This document shows, one piece after another, positions 22,712 through 26,475 of a DNA stretch of 26,475 nt. Both the position numbers and the translations under genes were made by a program. Under the pieces are notes generated by a model. The model saw nothing but the letters and a program-made list of their open reading frames with translations. It had not been told where the DNA came from and ran no database searches. Position 1 is the first letter of the stretch. Each line of letters starts with the position of its first letter. The stretch lies in the NCBI GenBank assembly GCA_964473895.1, contig CAYYRE010000019.1, positions 1 to 26,475 of the forward strand. Reading direction: 5' to 3'. The stretch comes from Sulfidibacterium sp964473895. GTDB taxonomy: Bacteria; Bacteroidota; Bacteroidia; Bacteroidales; F082.

Positions 22712-25225
22712 ATGTTTAAAGGACAGCTTGTTGTTGTGGCTTTGCTTTTCTGTGCCGCTACCTTGGTCGGTCAAGAGAAACCGATAGTTATTTCTGCCGA
22801 TGAAACACCCCTCAACCAGGTGCTTTTGCATTTGCGTGACCATTACGGAATGGGTTTTTCTTTTGATGATAACTTGCTTTCGCATTATAAAGTACAACTG
22901 CACAAAGCATTCGCAACACCCGATGCCGCTCTTCGGGAACTGTTACGGCCCTTCCCATTGACCTTTACCAAACAAAATCAAACGTACATTATCTGGGAAA
23001 AGAAGCCGAAGACCGTTAAAGGAAATGGTAAATTTTATCTGACCGGTTATATCATTGATGGAAAAACCGGTGAGCCGTTGGCTTTTTCGCATGTTTTGAG
23101 TAATGAAAAAAATACGGCTTCGGATGTAAAAGGGTATTTCAGTGAGCAGGTAAACCTCGACAGTACCTATCGTGTCACCGTTTCCCATTTGGGATATTAT
23201 CTCCTCGACACCCTGCTTGTTCCCGGAAAATTGTATTATTTAAGATTATCTCCTTCTGCACTGCCTTTGCAGGAAGTAAACATTACCGGCCGGAAAATTG
23301 AATTTTCTTCGCAGGTGGGCAGAGCACCGGGAATTTTGCGGCTCAACAGTAAAATTGCCACCCATTTGCCGGGTTACGGTGACAACTCGATCTTCAATCT
23401 GCTGCGGTTGCAACCGGGAATTCTTGCCTCCGGAGAACAAACCAACAGCCTGATGATTTGGGGGAGTTATGCCGGTCAAAGTAAAGTGCTTTTCGATGGA
23501 TTTACCGTTTATAATCTGCGTAATTTCAACGATAATATCAGTGCTTTCAATCCTTTCATGGCCAAAGACATCGAAATAATGAAAGGAGGCTATGATGCCC
23601 GTTTTGGCGACCGGGTAGGTGGTATTGTAAATATTTCGGGCATAACGGGCAATACCCGGAAATTTTCTTTTCTGTTTAACATTAACAACATGACGCTTAA
23701 TGCGATGATGAACATACCCGTTTCCAAACGTTCATCTTTTGTGGTGGCTTTCCGGCACACTTATTTTAACCTCTACAATCCGGCTGACTATACTGTTCGC
23801 CGGAACGACAGTACCCAACGGCCTGCAAGCATTAGTATTCACGTGGTTCCCGATTATGTATTTCGTGATATGAACATAAAATATTCGGGCCGGGCCGGAA
23901 AAAACGACCGTTATTACTTTAGCCTTTACGGCAGCAACGATATTTTTCGTTATAACGTAAACCAACCGGTACAATTCCGCCAAATTATGAAAAATACCGC
24001 GGAAGAAAATACCCAAACTGGCGGGGCTTTCTTTTACGGCAAAAACTGGAAAAAAGGGGCTTCAACCAACTTTACGGCCTCCTTTTCTTTCCTCGAAAAA
24101 GAGTATGACAACGATTACCGGATAAAGAAAAATTGGAATGGACGGGTGGATACTTTAAACAAAACCCGGTCAAAAAACCGCCTTGGCGAGATCTCTTTGA
24201 AAGTGGAGAACCGTCTGCCGGTTGCCATGCACCATACTTTTGAGCTGGGTGGGGGATTGACATCCAACCAGAGTTCCCTCAGGGTGGATACTTTTGATGT
24301 GCGGCAATCGGATATGAATGCTGTATCCACAAGACTCTATGTTTATTTTCAGGACCTTATTTCTGCCGGCAAAATTTTTTCCTTTAAGGTAGGCGGAAGG
24401 GTAACGTATGCCATCACGTTGGGGAAGGTTTACCCTGAACCCCGCCTTTCGGCTGTTTACCATCCCGCCGGTCCCTGGAGTTTTTCGCTGGCCTGGGGAA
24501 TATACAACCAGTTTATATCGCTGACTTCTACGGTGGATCATCAGGGCAACTACCATTATCTTTGGGCTGTTTCCGATCAGGTGAATATTCCGGTGCTGCA
24601 ATCCATGCACCAGGTGGCCGCTATTCGCTTTTTCCGGAAAGGTTATCTTGTCAGTCTGGAAGCTTATTATAAAACGGTGCAGGGATTGAGCCGTTATTTC
24701 CGTTTCCGGGATATTGTTGCCCCTGCTGTTTATCACGGCAAAGGGCGAAGTTATGGGGTAGATTTTCTTTTAAAGAAAAACTTCAAAGGAAGTTCTTTTT
24801 GGCTTGCCTATTCACTCAGCCGTACGGAAGAGCATTTTGATTATTTCCCCAAACGGTGGACCGGTTTCCGCAGGGCACCACAAGACCAAAGGCATGAGGT
24901 AAAAGCCGGGGCCATGGTCGATCTGCACCCTTTTTATATTTCTGCCAATTATGTGTATGGTTCCGGCTTCCCTGTTTCATACAACGGAAACCGGAAAATC
25001 GAAAAAGATTATCCCTACAGCAGGCTCGATGTAGCTGCTGCCTGGCGTTTTTTAAACCGGAAGCTGAAAGGTGAAATCGGACTGTCGGTTTTGAATGTTT
25101 TGAATACGCAAAATATTAAGTTTTCGAATTTTGAGCGGATTCCACTCAACCAAACCAGTTCCATAAATCTTTATGCCGAGGCCATTCCCCTGACGCCTGC
25201 AATATACCTGAAACTCAGTTTTTGA
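22712..25225 (+). CDS. TonB-dependent outer-membrane receptor with STN signalling domain
   Basis: An 837-residue outer-membrane transporter and signal transducer. Signal peptide 1-20 ends VALLFCAATLVG. An STN domain (about 23-95) is followed by a carboxypeptidase-regulatory-like domain (about 103-190), a plug domain (about 205-310; NLLRLQPGI, then GYDARFGDRVGGIVN) and a beta-barrel to the C-terminal KLSF, which ends in Phe as barrels usually do. It is shorter than typical SusC proteins and no SusD follows, so it is more likely a FecA-type receptor for an iron complex, vitamin or other small ligand than a glycan importer. Substrate unproven. It is the last gene of the sigma/anti-sigma operon. 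Its final 11 bases overlap the convergent acyltransferase gene. Confidence 0.94.
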   Translation: MFKGQLVVVALLFCAATLVGQEKPIVISADETPLNQVLLHLRDHYGMGFSFDDNLLSHYKVQLHKAFATPDAALRELLRPFPLTFTKQNQTYIIWEKKPKTVKGNGKFYLTGYIIDGKTGEPLAFSHVLSNEKNTASDVKGYFSEQVNLDSTYRVTVSHLGYYLLDTLLVPGKLYYLRLSPSALPLQEVNITGRKIEFSSQVGRAPGILRLNSKIATHLPGYGDNSIFNLLRLQPGILASGEQTNSLMIWGSYAGQSKVLFDGFTVYNLRNFNDNISAFNPFMAKDIEIMKGGYDARFGDRVGGIVNISGITGNTRKFSFLFNINNMTLNAMMNIPVSKRSSFVVAFRHTYFNLYNPADYTVRRNDSTQRPASISIHVVPDYVFRDMNIKYSGRAGKNDRYYFSLYGSNDIFRYNVNQPVQFRQIMKNTAEENTQTGGAFFYGKNWKKGASTNFTASFSFLEKEYDNDYRIKKNWNGRVDTLNKTRSKNRLGEISLKVENRLPVAMHHTFELGGGLTSNQSSLRVDTFDVRQSDMNAVSTRLYVYFQDLISAGKIFSFKVGGRVTYAITLGKVYPEPRLSAVYHPAGPWSFSLAWGIYNQFISLTSTVDHQGNYHYLWAVSDQVNIPVLQSMHQVAAIRFFRKGYLVSLEAYYKTVQGLSRYFRFRDIVAPAVYHGKGRSYGVDFLLKKNFKGSSFWLAYSLSRTEEHFDYFPKRWTGFRRAPQDQRHEVKAGAMVDLHPFYISANYVYGSGFPVSYNGNRKIEKDYPYSRLDVAAAWRFLNRKLKGEIGLSVLNVLNTQNIKFSNFERIPLNQTSSINLYAEAIPLTPAIYLKLSF

Positions 25226-26228
25226 CCCGTTCCCAAAGGCGTGTTAAAAGGGCGGTAACCAAAAGCAGCATAACAAAACTCACAGCCAATCCAAGGTAAT
25301 CTTCGCTTTTCTGATAAAAAATACCGAGGTTGCCGGCCAATATCATAAAAATAACATAGAAAGCTGTTACGTTCTTTCCCATAAATTCCAGAAAACCGGT
25401 AATTTTATTGTCTACCCGTTCAATAATGGCACGGGCACTTAAAAGCCACCAAAAAAGATAGTTCACACAAAAAAGAAAGAAGAGAATCCCGTGATGATAA
25501 AATAAGGTATGATTGACGGAAACACTATATCCGAAAGGCAGGCTTAGCAGCAGCAGCAATCCCGACAGGGAACCGAGAACGATCTTTACCGTTTTGCTGT
25601 GCTTAAACTGATCGGCTACAAAAAATTTTTTGAACAAATAAAAAGTATATCCTGCCAATACATAGGCAAACCAGGGGATAAACGGAAACTGTGCCTGGGG
25701 GTATTTTCCGTAAAAGAAAGGAATTACAATGGAATGGGGATGAAATTTTTCTACCGGAGGGATGATATACTGCAACAGCAAAAACACCACAATCAACCCC
25801 AGGTAAGCCAATACATGTCCTCGCAGTATCTTTATCACCACGGCTATGGCGATAAGGCTGATTCCTGCCAAAATCAAAATGTCGGTACCAAACACCAGGT
25901 GCCAGATATCCGTATTGTTTTTACCTGAAAAAATCTCAAACAAAAGAAAAGCATTACGGGCGGCATTGAGTAGAACACCCAGTATGATGAGCTTGATACC
26001 GCGTAATATCTCATAGCCGAAACCATGGTGTTGATGGGCTACGTAATAGCCCATGATGGCGAGAAACATGGGGGCTACGGGAGGGCCGCCGGCAAAAAGG
26101 GATATTTTCCCCAAAAGTCCATGCAAAATGGAGGGCTGTGCAAAATATTCCACCAAAACAAGCTGTACCATGGCAACCAAAGCCACCCCTTTTAAAAAAT
26201 CCGCTGTCCGGCTTCTCGTTTTTTCCAT
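25215..26228 (-). CDS. Multi-pass membrane acyltransferase-like protein (HGSNAT_cat/DUF1624 type)
   Basis: A 337-residue polytopic inner-membrane protein with about nine to ten predicted helices. The N-terminus RTADFLKGVALVAMVQLVLVEYF corresponds to the RxxDxLRGlaixxMv entry of the heparan-alpha-glucosaminide N-acetyltransferase-like/DUF1624 family. A His is usual at the end of this motif (MvxvH), but here the position is Gln or Leu, so activity is uncertain. A GGPPVAPMFLAIMGYYVA segment follows. Such proteins often move acyl groups across the membrane to sugars. It is transcribed toward the receptor gene and the stop codons overlap by 11 bases. A TATTTTTG box lies just upstream. Confidence 0.7.
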   Translation of the reverse strand: MEKTRSRTADFLKGVALVAMVQLVLVEYFAQPSILHGLLGKISLFAGGPPVAPMFLAIMGYYVAHQHHGFGYEILRGIKLIILGVLLNAARNAFLLFEIFSGKNNTDIWHLVFGTDILILAGISLIAIAVVIKILRGHVLAYLGLIVVFLLLQYIIPPVEKFHPHSIVIPFFYGKYPQAQFPFIPWFAYVLAGYTFYLFKKFFVADQFKHSKTVKIVLGSLSGLLLLLSLPFGYSVSVNHTLFYHHGILFFLFCVNYLFWWLLSARAIIERVDNKITGFLEFMGKNVTAFYVIFMILAGNLGIFYQKSEDYLGLAVSFVMLLLVTALLTRLWERVKN

Positions 26229-26244
26229 TCGGTTTTATTTTTAA

Positions 26245-26252
26245 CAAAAATA
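26245..26252 (-). promoter_or_regulatory. -7 box TATTTTTG upstream of the acyltransferase-like gene
   Basis: A perfect TAnnTTTG match 16 bases before the start codon at 26228. Just beyond it lies the TCCCGT...ACGGGA hairpin that may terminate the upstream gene. Confidence 0.4.
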
Positions 26253-26276
26253 GGGATTCCCGTATTGAAAACGGGA
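26245..26276 (-). terminator. Weak terminator of the penicillin acylase-like gene
   Basis: On the minus strand TCCCGT-(7-base loop)-ACGGGA is followed by ATCCC and then TATTTTTG. The short stem and delayed T-run make it doubtful, and the T-run is shared with the -7 box of the next gene. Confidence 0.3.
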
Positions 26277-26287
26277 TGCCTCTGAAA

Positions 26288-26475
26288 TTATTTTTTTTGT
26301 TTGGGCAGCAGAACCAATGTTTTGGGTTTTTTGATTTCTCTCATCAATGTGATTTGCGGGCGATATTTTCCGTGGACAAACAGCTTGGCCTGATCAGCAT
26401 AATGCGGGCTGAACACATTTCCCGATTGCCCTGTAGGAATCACCGAAAGCGCATGATCCACATCCGAGAAATCAA
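26288..26475 (-). CDS. Penicillin acylase-family N-terminal nucleophile hydrolase, C-terminal fragment
   Basis: Only the last 61 codons plus the stop lie in the window; the 5' part continues past the right edge. The translation contains VIPTGQSGNVFSPHYADQ and then a basic KKPKTLVLLPKQKK tail. GQSGNxxSPHYxDQ is a near-invariant C-terminal signature of penicillin/acyl-homoserine-lactone acylases (PF01804). The catalytic Ser of the beta-chain lies outside. Studied relatives cleave side-chain amides of beta-lactams or acylated homoserine lactones; the substrate cannot be inferred here. A 59-base gap separates it from the acyltransferase-like gene on the same strand. Confidence 0.85.
   Translation of the reverse strand, partial: DFSDVDHALSVIPTGQSGNVFSPHYADQAKLFVHGKYRPQITLMREIKKPKTLVLLPKQKK

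Noticed and set aside
22712..25225. Reading the TonB receptor operon as a SusCD polysaccharide-utilisation locus
   Set aside because: No SusD-like gene or carbohydrate enzyme is next to it, and the receptor is shorter than typical SusC.

Overview
The window comes from the genome of a member of the Bacteroidota, probably a draft or metagenome assembly because it contains a run of exactly 100 N. The phylum call rests on three things. Bacteroidota-type promoter boxes (TAnnTTTG) precede most transcription units. There is an ECF sigma / FecR-DUF4974 anti-sigma / STN-TonB receptor trio. Methylmalonyl-CoA mutase is a split mutA-mutB pair, and several lipoproteins and barrel proteins are of Bacteroidota type. 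Ribosome-binding sites are weak throughout, as is usual for the phylum.

Layout. At 1-3001 (minus strand) lie a HAD phosphatase, ruvB and a membrane-bound LytTR regulator with an extracytoplasmic sensor region. The 255-base spacer at 3002-3256 holds repeated TTC(A/G)G sites and separates the regulator from a divergent secreted-repeat lipoprotein (3257-4129). A strong terminator follows, then a tandem palindromic repeat broken by the N gap, a cytochrome P460-like c-heme lipoprotein and a YqhD/BDH-type alcohol dehydrogenase. After an AT-rich repeat, the minus strand carries dihydropyrimidinase/hydantoinase, a YgjV-like/GNAT-like membrane protein, mutB, mutA and an NCS2 purine permease. Between mutA and the permease sits a GC-rich intergenic element whose second copy opens the window.

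The plus strand from 14304 holds a MocA-like nucleotidyltransferase, free methionine-R-sulfoxide reductase, a CocE/NonD hydrolase, a large exported protein of unknown function and an O-methyltransferase-like enzyme. A tRNA-Lys(CTT) follows on the minus strand. Next come a Cys-containing lipoprotein and the sigma/anti-sigma/TonB-receptor operon, which has no SusD partner. The window ends on the minus strand with an HGSNAT-like multi-pass acyltransferase that overlaps the receptor gene tail to tail, and the C-terminal end of a penicillin acylase-family protein cut by the window edge.

Most genes are housekeeping or ordinary envelope genes, and I see no defence system, CRISPR array or prophage. 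The points most worth a second look are: (i) the repeated, roughly helically phased sites next to the membrane-bound LytTR gene; (ii) the paired GC-rich intergenic elements, one of which includes the stop codon of its neighbour; (iii) the unusual start region of the sigma factor gene; and (iv) a perfect inverted repeat lying inside the permease promoter spacer.
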